Position numbers and translations under genes: made by a program. Positions 1 through 8,714 of a stretch of 56,654 nt of DNA are shown one piece after another. The stretch's first letter is position 1; each line of letters starts with the position of its first letter. Origin of the DNA: Paraktedonobacter sp035294465 (GTDB taxonomy: Bacteria > Chloroflexota > Ktedonobacteria > Ktedonobacterales > Ktedonobacteraceae); assembly GCA_035294465.1 (NCBI GenBank), contig DATGKW010000084.1:1-56654 (forward strand), in the 5' to 3' direction. The notes beneath the pieces are model-generated. The model was not told the DNA's origin, did not search any database, and saw only the letters and a program-made list of their open reading frames with translations.

Positions 1-17
1 GAAAATATGGTAGAATA

Positions 18-44
18 TTAGCAATCAGACAGCCAGAGTGCTAA
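18..44 (+). promoter_or_regulatory. CIRCE operator (HrcA binding site) upstream of clpE
   Basis: The sequence TTAGCAATC, nine spacer bases, then GAGTGCTAA matches the CIRCE consensus TTAGCACTC-N9-GAGTGCTAA at 17 of 18 arm positions; the one mismatch is in the left arm. It lies 36 bases before the clpE start and just after a possible -10 hexamer TAGAAT at 11-16, a typical place for HrcA repression. The matching -35 would lie outside the window. CIRCE is the known operator of the heat-shock repressor HrcA; hrcA itself is not in this window. Confidence 0.88.
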
Positions 45-80
45 AATGGTAATCATAGAGAAGGAGCTGCTAGCACAGTT

Positions 81-2336
81 ATGAAATGTGATCGTTGTGG
101 AAAGAATCCTGCGCAGGTGCGTGTCGATCAGATCGTGAATGGCCGCAGGGAAGCTCACTACCTCTGTCGATCTTGTATTAGTGAATTGATGGACTCAATG
201 GGGCAAATGGGTCTGGGGGATATGTTGGGTGACTCTTTCCCTGAAAATGCTCCTTTTGGTTCTCTCTTCAAGAATACAGGCAACAACGCTGCTCCTGTGG
301 GTGCGGGTGCGCCAAACTCTACCAGCACTGCCACAAAGCAGCGAGCAAAATATAGCAAAACACCAACGCTGGATCAATATGGACGCGATCTCACCGCTGA
401 AGCGGCGGACGGCAAACTTGATCCGGCCGCCGGCCGCGAGCGCGAGTTGCGCCGCGTGATTACTGTTCTGGGGCGCCGGCAGAAGAATAATCCGGTACTC
501 ATTGGTGAGCCGGGCGTGGGCAAAACCGCGATTGTCGAGGGATTAGCCCGGCGCATTCAGGCGGGCGATGTCCCCGGCAATTTGCGCAATAAGCGCATTG
601 TTTCACTAAACATTGGCGGCATGGTCGCCGGAGCTATGTTCCGCGGCCAGTTCGAGCAGCGTATCAAGTCCATTCTTGAAGAGCTGCGCGAATCGCCCGA
701 TGTGATCGTCTTTATCGATGAGCTTCATACCGTTGTGGGCGCGGGAGCTGCTGAAGGGGCCGTGGGGGCGGCAGACATGCTCAAGCCCGCTCTGGCGCGT
801 GGTGAGCTGCGCTGTATTGGCGCGACCACGCTGGATGAGTATCGCAAGCATGTCGAGAAGGATGCCGCGCTGGAGCGCCGTTTCCAGCCTATCCTGGTGG
901 ACGAGCCTTCAGTGGAGGAGGCGGTTGATATGCTGCGCGCGGTGCGCCCGAATTACGAGCTGCATCACGGCGTCGGCATCACCGACGAAGCCATCGAAGC
1001 CGCAGTCAAGCTCTCTGACCGCTATATCAACGACCGCTTCTTACCAGATAAAGCCATCGATGTTATGGACGAGGCCGCTTCTGCCCTCCGCCTGGAGGCT
1101 ACCGAGAAGGGGATCGTAAGTCCCTTGCTGATCTCTGACCTGGAGAAAGAACTGGCTGATATTCAGGCGAAAAAAGAGGCTGCGGCCAACGCTGAAGATT
1201 ACGAGCAGGCGGCGAGATTGCGCCAGCAGGAGCTGGTGGTGCAGGGCAAATTGGATAAGGCCCGGACTGAATCTGGGAGCACGGTCACGCTGCTGGTCAC
1301 GCCTGAGTTGATCGCTAAGGTTGTTGAGGGCTGGACCGGGGTGCCGGTGAGCCAGATGCTTGAGAGCGAGCGCCAGAACCTGCTGAACCTGGAAAGCGAT
1401 CTGCGCAAGCGGGTGATCGGGCAAGACGAAGCGATTGGCGCGGTTGCGCGAGCCATTCGTCGCTCGCGGGCCGGGTTGAAAGATCCAAAGCGCCCGATTG
1501 GCTCCTTCCTCTTCCTGGGTCCAACCGGTGTGGGAAAGACAGAGCTGGCCAAAGCGCTGGCCGCGGAACTCTTCGGCGGCGAGGATCACATGATTCGCCT
1601 GGATATGTCCGAATACATGGAGCCGCATACCGTTTCTCGTCTGTTTGGTAGCCCTCCTGGCTACGTAGGCCATGACGAGGGCGGCCAGTTGACCGAACAG
1701 GTGCGCCGCCGCCCGTACAGCGTGATCCTGCTGGACGAGGTGGAGAAGGCCCATCCTGAAGTCTTCAACTCGCTGCTACAAATTATGGATGATGGCCGCC
1801 TGACTGATGGCCAGGGACGCACGGTGGACTTTAAGAATACCGTCGTGATTATGACCAGTAACGCGGGCACCGCTGACCTCAAACGCGCCGCTCGCATCGG
1901 TTTTACTGCCGTCAAGGATGAGCAGGTCCGCGATGAGCAGCACGAGGCGATGCGCTCGAAGGCGATGGAGGGACTGAAGCGCATGTTCCGGCCAGAGTTT
2001 ATCAACCGCATTGACCAGATCGTGGTCTTCCATGCGCTGGGCAAAGAAGAGCTCAACCAGATCCTCGATCTGCTGCTGTCCCAGGTACGGGAACGCCTGA
2101 GCGAGCAGGGGATCTCGCTGGAGGTCAGCGACGAAGTGCGCGAGCTGCTCTTGCGCGAAGGCTTTGACGAAGAGTATGGCGCGCGTCCATTGCGCCGCAC
2201 CATCGCAACCTACGTCGATGACACACTGGCCGATGCCGTCCTGGCCGGCGAACTTCTCCCTGGTAGCACTGCTCGCCTTGTGCTCCGCGATGGACACGTC
2301 GCGGTCGAGCAGCAACCGGTGAGCCAGCTCGCCTGA
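81..2336 (+). CDS. clpE: ClpE-like ATP-dependent Clp protease ATP-binding subunit (AAA+ unfoldase)
   Basis: Hexameric AAA+ unfoldase expected to feed substrates to ClpP. The N terminus is a zinc finger with Cys3, Cys6, Cys29 and Cys32, as in ClpE, instead of the double Clp-N domain of ClpC/ClpB. A low-complexity linker (about 60-95) leads to AAA module 1 (Walker A GEPGVGKT at 142-149, Walker B VIVFIDELHT near 216-225), a UVR-like helix near 371-385, and AAA module 2 (Walker A GPTGVGKT at 480-487). An IGF tripeptide near 610 in the second module fits the ClpP-docking loop. Length 751 aa suits ClpE. The start has AAGGAG at 61-66, a rather long 14 bases upstream. A CIRCE site at 18-44 points to heat-shock control through HrcA. 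The gene stands alone and a strong hairpin follows it. Confidence 0.93.
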   Translation: MKCDRCGKNPAQVRVDQIVNGRREAHYLCRSCISELMDSMGQMGLGDMLGDSFPENAPFGSLFKNTGNNAAPVGAGAPNSTSTATKQRAKYSKTPTLDQYGRDLTAEAADGKLDPAAGRERELRRVITVLGRRQKNNPVLIGEPGVGKTAIVEGLARRIQAGDVPGNLRNKRIVSLNIGGMVAGAMFRGQFEQRIKSILEELRESPDVIVFIDELHTVVGAGAAEGAVGAADMLKPALARGELRCIGATTLDEYRKHVEKDAALERRFQPILVDEPSVEEAVDMLRAVRPNYELHHGVGITDEAIEAAVKLSDRYINDRFLPDKAIDVMDEAASALRLEATEKGIVSPLLISDLEKELADIQAKKEAAANAEDYEQAARLRQQELVVQGKLDKARTESGSTVTLLVTPELIAKVVEGWTGVPVSQMLESERQNLLNLESDLRKRVIGQDEAIGAVARAIRRSRAGLKDPKRPIGSFLFLGPTGVGKTELAKALAAELFGGEDHMIRLDMSEYMEPHTVSRLFGSPPGYVGHDEGGQLTEQVRRRPYSVILLDEVEKAHPEVFNSLLQIMDDGRLTDGQGRTVDFKNTVVIMTSNAGTADLKRAARIGFTAVKDEQVRDEQHEAMRSKAMEGLKRMFRPEFINRIDQIVVFHALGKEELNQILDLLLSQVRERLSEQGISLEVSDEVRELLLREGFDEEYGARPLRRTIATYVDDTLADAVLAGELLPGSTARLVLRDGHVAVEQQPVSQLA

Positions 2337-2379
2337 TGATAGACGGATAGACGGGCGTGATCTTCTCCACCACGCCAAA

Positions 2380-2432
2380 AACCAGGAACCGGGCGCTTGC
2401 GAATCCTATTCACAAGCGCCCGGTTCCTGGTT
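2380..2432 (+). terminator. Strong stem-loop after clpE, likely terminator
   Basis: A perfect 20-bp inverted repeat (arms 2380-2399 and 2413-2432) encloses a 13-base loop 44 bases after the clpE stop. Only a short T stretch (TTTT at 2435-2438) follows, so it is an imperfect intrinsic terminator but an extremely stable hairpin. The rest of the 314-base gap (2337-2650) holds no gene I can support. It is the leader of the next gene and has no clear promoter. Confidence 0.7.
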
Positions 2433-2650
2433 CCTTTTGGTCTGTTCTCCTGGCAAATGAAAGGGATTCAGGATGGGGTAGTGAAAGTATGCTATTTCTA
2501 TTTCTTTCCAGCAGAAACAGTTCTCCTACATTTGGAGGCATCAGTACAATGTATTGTGGTAGCAGCATTCAAATGTGCAAATCGAAGCACTCGTGGATGG
2601 GAAGGGAATCTACTCTTTTTCTGAATGATTTTTTACAAAGGATGGTAGTG

Positions 2651-4246
2651 ATGGGAAACATTTTCAGAACTTATCTATTCCTGGCCCGGCGCTGGATGTG
2701 GCTATTCGCGCTAGGGGCTATTGTGTGTGGTGGTGCAACCTACGCGATCAGTACGTTTCTTCAGCCGATCTATCAGGCTTCGACCTACCTCATTATAGAC
2801 ATTGGAGCGTCCGCTCACCCAAGCATTAGCGATAGCTTGCAGGCCGTGCCGACGTTTGCGCAGTTGCTCACCATTCCAGCTGTGCTTGATCCCGTCATTG
2901 AACAGCATCCGGGGATGAGCACAGCAGAACTGCTCTCGATGATTTCGGTAAAGCCCCAGACCAATACCCAGATTATCGAACTGGATGTGCGGGCCGACAA
3001 TCCCCGGCTGGCTGCGGACCTGGCAAACCAGGTTGGTCAGAGCTTTGCGCGCTACATCAATGCCGATATGCCAGGTACGGTGCAGGTGATCCCCGCGACC
3101 GTTCCCACGGCTCCCGCGCAGCCACAACCACTGGAAGATGCGGGAATCGGAGCCGTGGTTGGCCTGATCCTGATGCTTCTTCTGGTCACTCTATTTGAAT
3201 GGATAAGCAATCGAGCAACCAGCGTTGAGCAGATTCAAGAGCTGCTTGGTATGGAGATCATGACGCTGGTGCCACGCTTTTCGCGCAAGGCACGCCGGCT
3301 CGACGAAGCGCAACAGGTCGCGCTCGCAAAATATCAAATGATCAGCGCCGGTTTGAACGTTGCGCAGGCCGAGCAGCCTTTCAAGTTGGTGATGTTTACC
3401 AGCGCCCTGGCCGGTGAAGGAAAAAGCACCATTGCCGGTAATGTCGCGATCAACCTGGCCCAGGCGGGAAAACGGGTTTTATTGATCGATCTCAATATTC
3501 ACCGTCCTGCCCTGGCCCGGCAGTTTGCCCTGCAAAGCCAGCCGGGTCTTACGAATCTGCTGGCGAGAAATAGCAAACGGTTGCAAGTGGAGCATTATAG
3601 CCAGCCGACCGAGTTTCCCGGCTTGCGCGTGTTGACGGCGGGCACGCAGTCGATGAACTCTACAGAGTTCCTGCGCGCTCTGACGGCCTTTCAGTTTTTC
3701 CCCCGCCTCAAACAGGCACCGTTTGACTATGTGCTCCTCGACGCTCCTCCGCTTTTCGCAGTAGCTGAAGTGCAGATCCTGGCTTCCGCGGTTGAGGCGC
3801 TGGTATTGGTAGTGAACGGCTCGCGTACTCCACGTAGAACGCTCGCCCGCACCCGGCAGGTTCTCTGGCGTATGCGCATGACCAGGGCTCTAGGGGTTGT
3901 GGTAAATCAGAGTTCCTGGCGCGATTACGCCGACACCCATCCCTATACCCTCCCTCAGTCTGTACAGGAAAAAAATGTTGCAGAGCAGCTTGACGTTGAG
4001 GAGATGACCATGGAGCTTCCGGCGGTGACGGTGAAGTTACTCCCGCCCACGCTGCCTGTAAGCGAACCGGGCGAAGGTATGGCACGCTTGCCAGACACAG
4101 GCGAAACCGAACAGATCGGCGTGCTGCCGGCTGAGCACGTTATTCGCCCGTCGCTCTCCTTGAGCGGCCTGAACATGCCTACGAAAAATGGGCTCACGAA
4201 ACGACTTTTCTCCGGGGCCGATATCCCTTCGCCACCATCATCCTGA
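2651..4246 (+). CDS. Wzz/BY-kinase-like polysaccharide chain-length regulator with ParA-type ATPase domain
   Basis: Inner-membrane protein of 531 aa with two transmembrane segments (about 15-37 and 165-188) flanking a Wzz-type periplasmic domain, then a cytoplasmic ATPase of the capsular exopolysaccharide family. Walker A GEGKST is at 255-260, Walker A' contains Asp280, and Walker B contains Asp364 (DAPP). The family controls polymer length and export of capsule or EPS. Two features argue against an active autokinase. The A' motif reads D-L-N where BY-kinases usually have D-x-D, and the C-terminal tail has no tyrosine cluster. I chose the ATG at 2651 because AAAGG lies 9 bases upstream and the membrane segment follows at once; the frame is open back to 2357. 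First gene of the EPS cluster. Confidence 0.82.
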   Translation: MGNIFRTYLFLARRWMWLFALGAIVCGGATYAISTFLQPIYQASTYLIIDIGASAHPSISDSLQAVPTFAQLLTIPAVLDPVIEQHPGMSTAELLSMISVKPQTNTQIIELDVRADNPRLAADLANQVGQSFARYINADMPGTVQVIPATVPTAPAQPQPLEDAGIGAVVGLILMLLLVTLFEWISNRATSVEQIQELLGMEIMTLVPRFSRKARRLDEAQQVALAKYQMISAGLNVAQAEQPFKLVMFTSALAGEGKSTIAGNVAINLAQAGKRVLLIDLNIHRPALARQFALQSQPGLTNLLARNSKRLQVEHYSQPTEFPGLRVLTAGTQSMNSTEFLRALTAFQFFPRLKQAPFDYVLLDAPPLFAVAEVQILASAVEALVLVVNGSRTPRRTLARTRQVLWRMRMTRALGVVVNQSSWRDYADTHPYTLPQSVQEKNVAEQLDVEEMTMELPAVTVKLLPPTLPVSEPGEGMARLPDTGETEQIGVLPAEHVIRPSLSLSGLNMPTKNGLTKRLFSGADIPSPPSS

Positions 4247-4345
4247 TTCTCCTGAAATTTCTAAAATAGCTAATATAGTAAATATGTGACCAGCATGAAA
4301 ATATAGAAAAATAGAGAATAGCTATATAAAAGGAAATAGACAAAT

Positions 4346-7276
4346 ATGTCTCTTACACAGCCGAAGACATATACTTTTACCTCTGTCAGGCCGGAGCAAC
4401 AAACGCGGGTGTTTCATGGGCCAATAGTACGCGCGCTGGTGAGTCTGGCCTCTGCTGCACTGTTTGTACGTGCGGCTGGGATGGTGAATCAGGTTGTCGT
4501 TTCCGCGAGCTTTGGCGCAGGACCATCGATGGATGCCTACTTTGTGGCTGCGGCTTTCCCTCTTTTGCTGGTTCAGCTTCTCAGTAGTGCAACCGAAGCG
4601 GCAGTCATTCCAGTCTACAGCCAGTTGCGCATGCACTCAAGCCGGAAGGCAATCAGTACATTATTCAGCACGCTGCTCAATTGCCTGGTTCTGGGTACGC
4701 TCCCGCTGGTTCTGCTATTGCTTATTCTGCGCCAGCCACTCGTGTATTTTTCGGCACCGGGCCTTGATCCGGTTCGTCTCGCCCAGGCGGTTGCACTGGC
4801 TCCGCCGCTCATTCTGGTGGTTCCGCTGGGACTGGTGATCGGCTTGTTAGAATGCATTCTAAACGCAGAAGGTCAGTTCGGCTGGCCCGCATACGCCGGG
4901 CTGCTGGTGCCTTTGACTACAGCGGTACTGACCGCCTTGATGGGAAAAACCTGGGGGGTGATGGTGCTTTGCCTGGGAAGCTTGCTTGGTACCATACTGC
5001 AACTACTGATTATTTTCGTTCGCGTCAAACGAGCCAGGCTTCGCTATCGCCCGGTGGTCGATTGGCGCAATCCATATCTTGGGAGAATACTGCGCGCGGC
5101 CTGGCCGGTTCTGCTCGGTGCTTTGATCAGTCAGGGCAGCCCGCTGGTTGACCAGATTTTCGCCTCGACCCTGCCCGCAGGCACTATTTCTGCATTGAAT
5201 TACTCGCTCAAGCTTATCAGCGTCTTTAGCGGAGTGATTTTTGTTTCGGTTGGACGCGCATTGCTGCCTTCCCTGGCTCGCCAGGCGGCTCTAGGTGACC
5301 GGGACGGCTACCAGGCATTCAAAAGGATACTGCATCTCTCTCTGTGGTGTGTAGGTCTTTGCGTGCTGGTGCTCAGTATCGCGCTGCTTTTGCTGGCTCC
5401 TGTATTGCTGTCTCTGCTTTTCCAGCATGGGGCCTTTTCAGCAGGCGATACCAGGGATACTGCTGTCGTGTTGTCGGGGTTTGGCATTGGCTTGATGCCG
5501 ATGGCGATTGGCTTTCTCCTCTCGCGGGCTTTCAATGCCCTGGGCGAAACGCGCATTCCCATGTGCATTGCGTTGGTGAGCCTGGGTGCCGACTTCTTTT
5601 TTGATGCGCTCTTTGCCCATTTCTGGCAGGGTTTGGGGATCGCTCTGGCTACGTCAGCAGTCTATATTGTTACCAGTCTACTCTTGCTTTTCTTGTTGTA
5701 TCGGCGTATTGGCACATTCAATGTCTGGCGTGTTCCTCCTGAGGTCAGGGCTTTTAGTATACGCTTCTGGGGCCGAAGGCGAACGTATTCACACATCTTT
5801 GCACGAGACTGGCGCGACGTATGCTTGTTTAAGGAGAGTTTTTGCCGGAATTTGCTCTTTGCGGGCATTACGCTGCTTGTCATGGCGGCAGGGGTTCTTG
5901 CTACGGTGCGCGACGCTCTGGCCACCCTGCGTGTCGCTTCTGGCATGCTCGTTGTGCTGTTCTTCTTGCGCTATCCATACATACTATTGCTTGCCTGGGC
6001 AAGCATCAATGTATGCATTGGATCGACCCTTACGCTCTTCAACGGGAATAACCTGGATATGGCGCTGATCATTCCTCTCCTTCTCCTGTTGCTATTCCTG
6101 CCCTGGAAAGAGCTTTTTCAACGGATGCCGGGATTGATCTGGCAGGCGCTTTATCCGGGGTGGGTGCTGGCGGGGATTGGCCTCTCTCCACTTGATACCA
6201 GATCTTTTCTAACACTCTGGCTAATCATGTTTGCATCAATCGCGGTTGGGCCGCTCGCGGTCACGTTTATCAGCACGCGGCGACGGCTATTGGGGTTGAT
6301 CGATATGTTGCTGATGACTGCTTTCCTCGCTGCTCTCTATGGTTTATATGGGTATATGGCTCGCCAGCACGGAGAAGTAGATGCGGAGACGCAGCTTTTT
6401 CGCATAACATCGCTTTTTACGCAGGCAACAACATTCGCGTTCTATCTCTCTCTGGTTCTTCCTCTGGCGCTTTATCGCTGTCTATTCTCTACAGGAATAG
6501 GCAGACTCGCTGCTCTGGTATGCATGCTGTGCTTGCTAGGGGCGCTTTTGCTCACGTTCACGCGAAGCGCTTATGTAGGCGTATTTCTGGAGGCATTGAT
6601 CATGCTTCTCTGTATATCGACTCGCAGGACGCGTTTCTGGCTTGCCAGTGGACTGATTGCGCTATGTGGGCTGGTGCTCTTTTTAGGCTGGAGTGGACAG
6701 ATACCTTTCCTTGCCCGTTTTTTTAATAGCGATCTTACGACGCTCAACGGGCGCATCTATCTCTGGCAAGCCCTTCTCAGTCGTTTCCAGATAACTCAGT
6801 GGCTTGGCAATGGTTTACAATCCTCAGATCAGCTTCTAACCTACCTGCATGTGGGAGCATCCGGGCAGGGGCTTATTGGTACTGCGCCACATAACCTTTT
6901 CCTGGGAACACTTTACGATCATGGGGTGATCGGGCTGTGCTTGCTTTGTGGTATGTTCTTCTCTCTAGGCTCCAGCCTGCTCAAAGGGATGCGGAGAAGT
7001 GGCGGTGAGCGGCGCGTGCTCTATGCGGCTGCCCTGGCCGCGCTGGTTAATGCTCTGTTACAATCTATCGGGTCCCGTGATCTCTGGATTCAAGCAGTAG
7101 GCGTCTCTTTCTGGATTGTGGTGGCTCTGCCGTTTGTTCGCTTCTGGTCGGTTCCTCAGAAAACCCCGGACGAAGCGGTACGCAGCGAGAGCATCGAGCA
7201 AGAAAAGGGATATCCGGATCAGGCGAGGGAGCTTTGCGACCTTCCCGGCTCTCTCCATACCTGCCCCGTGAGTTGA
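4346..7276 (+). CDS. MurJ/MviN-type flippase fused to Wzy/WaaL-type O-antigen polymerase or ligase
   Basis: Very hydrophobic 976-aa protein in one uninterrupted frame. Roughly residues 20-455 look like the MurJ/MviN (MOP superfamily) lipid-linked saccharide flippase, including a PGLDPVRL-type loop and many membrane helices. After a short basic linker (about 455-500) the rest resembles the O-antigen ligase/polymerase family (Wzy_C), with the RSAYVG motif and the PHNLFLGTLYDHGVIG segment near 848. The two steps it would join, flipping of lipid-linked repeat units and their polymerisation or ligation outside the membrane, are normally separate proteins. AGGA at 4331-4334 precedes the ATG by 11 bases. 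It lies between the chain-length regulator and the glycosyltransferases, so it is probably the export and polymerisation core of this EPS locus. Substrate unknown. Confidence 0.8.
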   Translation: MSLTQPKTYTFTSVRPEQQTRVFHGPIVRALVSLASAALFVRAAGMVNQVVVSASFGAGPSMDAYFVAAAFPLLLVQLLSSATEAAVIPVYSQLRMHSSRKAISTLFSTLLNCLVLGTLPLVLLLLILRQPLVYFSAPGLDPVRLAQAVALAPPLILVVPLGLVIGLLECILNAEGQFGWPAYAGLLVPLTTAVLTALMGKTWGVMVLCLGSLLGTILQLLIIFVRVKRARLRYRPVVDWRNPYLGRILRAAWPVLLGALISQGSPLVDQIFASTLPAGTISALNYSLKLISVFSGVIFVSVGRALLPSLARQAALGDRDGYQAFKRILHLSLWCVGLCVLVLSIALLLLAPVLLSLLFQHGAFSAGDTRDTAVVLSGFGIGLMPMAIGFLLSRAFNALGETRIPMCIALVSLGADFFFDALFAHFWQGLGIALATSAVYIVTSLLLLFLLYRRIGTFNVWRVPPEVRAFSIRFWGRRRTYSHIFARDWRDVCLFKESFCRNLLFAGITLLVMAAGVLATVRDALATLRVASGMLVVLFFLRYPYILLLAWASINVCIGSTLTLFNGNNLDMALIIPLLLLLLFLPWKELFQRMPGLIWQALYPGWVLAGIGLSPLDTRSFLTLWLIMFASIAVGPLAVTFISTRRRLLGLIDMLLMTAFLAALYGLYGYMARQHGEVDAETQLFRITSLFTQATTFAFYLSLVLPLALYRCLFSTGIGRLAALVCMLCLLGALLLTFTRSAYVGVFLEALIMLLCISTRRTRFWLASGLIALCGLVLFLGWSGQIPFLARFFNSDLTTLNGRIYLWQALLSRFQITQWLGNGLQSSDQLLTYLHVGASGQGLIGTAPHNLFLGTLYDHGVIGLCLLCGMFFSLGSSLLKGMRRSGGERRVLYAAALAALVNALLQSIGSRDLWIQAVGVSFWIVVALPFVRFWSVPQKTPDEAVRSESIEQEKGYPDQARELCDLPGSLHTCPVS

Positions 7277-7311
7277 AATATGTGGAAGGAAGAGGAGGTG
7301 TATGCGGTTTT

Positions 7312-8652
7312 ATGCGTATCTGTTATGTGGCTTTTCAGTTCTGGCCGAGCGTTGGTGGTTCACAGACGCAAGCGGAGAAACAGGCCAGATATCTGCTTCA
7401 ACTAGGCCAGGAAGTACTGGTAGTGACTTTGCGACACCAAAGAACATGGCCAGCAAGAGAGATATACAGAACAATTCCAGTATTTCGTGTTGGAGGATGG
7501 TATCGGCGCAATAGAACGCTACGCGTGGGAAGATTCGGCTGCCTGCTGGTAAGTATGCGGCTGTTTTTGACCCTCTGGAGCTTACGGAGGAGCTACGATC
7601 TCATTCACACACTCCAGGTTTCGCCTCTGGCGGTTGTGGCTGTGCTGCTTGGCAGGCTTATACAAAAGCCTGTGGTGATTGGTGTACAGAGCACCGGATC
7701 ATATATATCAGCAACTGGCACCTTTGCAAGAGGAGCGCAGGAGCAGATGGTCTCTTTCTCTGGAAGGATAGATGGCCAGAATAGCTGGAAGAAGGCGCAG
7801 CTATGTGTTAGACCGGCAGAGATAGGTGGAGATATAGCAACTCTGCAAAGAACGGCCCTGGGGGGGCGGCTCATGCTCAACTGCTTGCGTAAATCAAATG
7901 CGTATTACCAGATTTTGAGTGTACGCAGCCATGCTTATTTGGTGGAGTATGGTTTTCGCCCCGAACGGATTGTCTGTATTCCTAATGGCGTTGATACCCG
8001 GAAGTTCTATCCAGTCTTCTGGGCTGCACAAGGGCAGGCGGAACTGCGCGCTGACCGGACTCTGCTCTGTGTAGCACGCCTGGAATATGCCAAAGGGATT
8101 GACATTTTGTTACACGCCTGGGCGCGGATGATGGCTCAACCTGCATCCTGGCGGGAGGGCTTGCAGCCCTGGCTCTACCTGGTGGGCGATGGCGCGAGTC
8201 GAGCAGAATTGGAGCAACTGGCGGCCGAGCTAGGGATTCGGGAGAGCGTTGAGTTTTTGGGGACGCGCCATGATGTTCCACAGCTTTTGCAGGATGCCTG
8301 GGGCTTTGTGCTGCCTTCGCGTTGGGAAGGCATGCCCAACGCGCTTCTTGAGGCTATGGCCTGCGCTCTTCCCTGCATCGCAACGCGCGTGAGCGGCAGC
8401 GAGGACGTAATTGAGCAGGGTCTTAATGGTCTGCTTGTTGAACCAGAGCAGCCGGAGCAACTGGCTTATGCTCTCCGCCTGCTTATCGAGGATGCCTATC
8501 TGGCCAGGCAACTGGGTTGGCGCGGCTACGAGACGGTTCTTCGTTCCTACCAGCTTGGCTCGACGGTTCAGAATAGCCTGACTTTTTATCGTTATCTCCT
8601 GACCAGAGATCACTCTCATCGGCGAAGCAGGAACTTCATAACAAAAAGCTAA
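7312..8652 (+). CDS. Family 4 glycosyltransferase (GT-B fold)
   Basis: Retaining GT-B glycosyltransferase of 446 aa, cytoplasmic, presumably adding a sugar from a nucleotide donor to the growing lipid-linked EPS unit. The N-terminal acceptor domain has the glycine-rich SVGGSQTQ segment. The C-terminal donor domain carries IPNGVDTRKF and the E-x7-E signature in SRWEGMPNALLEAM, followed by ATRVSGSEDVI. I set the start at ATG 7312, with AGGAGG at 7293-7298, because the protein family begins there; the open frame extends to 7234 inside the upstream gene. A closely related gene follows at 8715, which suggests tandem duplication. A hydrophilic insertion between the two domains (roughly residues 135-190) is not shared with that neighbour. 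Confidence 0.88.
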   Translation: MRICYVAFQFWPSVGGSQTQAEKQARYLLQLGQEVLVVTLRHQRTWPAREIYRTIPVFRVGGWYRRNRTLRVGRFGCLLVSMRLFLTLWSLRRSYDLIHTLQVSPLAVVAVLLGRLIQKPVVIGVQSTGSYISATGTFARGAQEQMVSFSGRIDGQNSWKKAQLCVRPAEIGGDIATLQRTALGGRLMLNCLRKSNAYYQILSVRSHAYLVEYGFRPERIVCIPNGVDTRKFYPVFWAAQGQAELRADRTLLCVARLEYAKGIDILLHAWARMMAQPASWREGLQPWLYLVGDGASRAELEQLAAELGIRESVEFLGTRHDVPQLLQDAWGFVLPSRWEGMPNALLEAMACALPCIATRVSGSEDVIEQGLNGLLVEPEQPEQLAYALRLLIEDAYLARQLGWRGYETVLRSYQLGSTVQNSLTFYRYLLTRDHSHRRSRNFITKS

Positions 8653-8714
8653 GGGCTAGCGATGTATGGAAAAAGAGGTGAGACAGTATTTTGTGAGAGA
8701 GTGGTGAGTCATCT

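Noticed and set aside
1041..1754. Reverse-strand open frame of 237 codons inside clpE
   Set aside because: It is fully antisense to conserved ClpE motifs, has no recognisable family and follows from the GC-rich codon use of the real gene.
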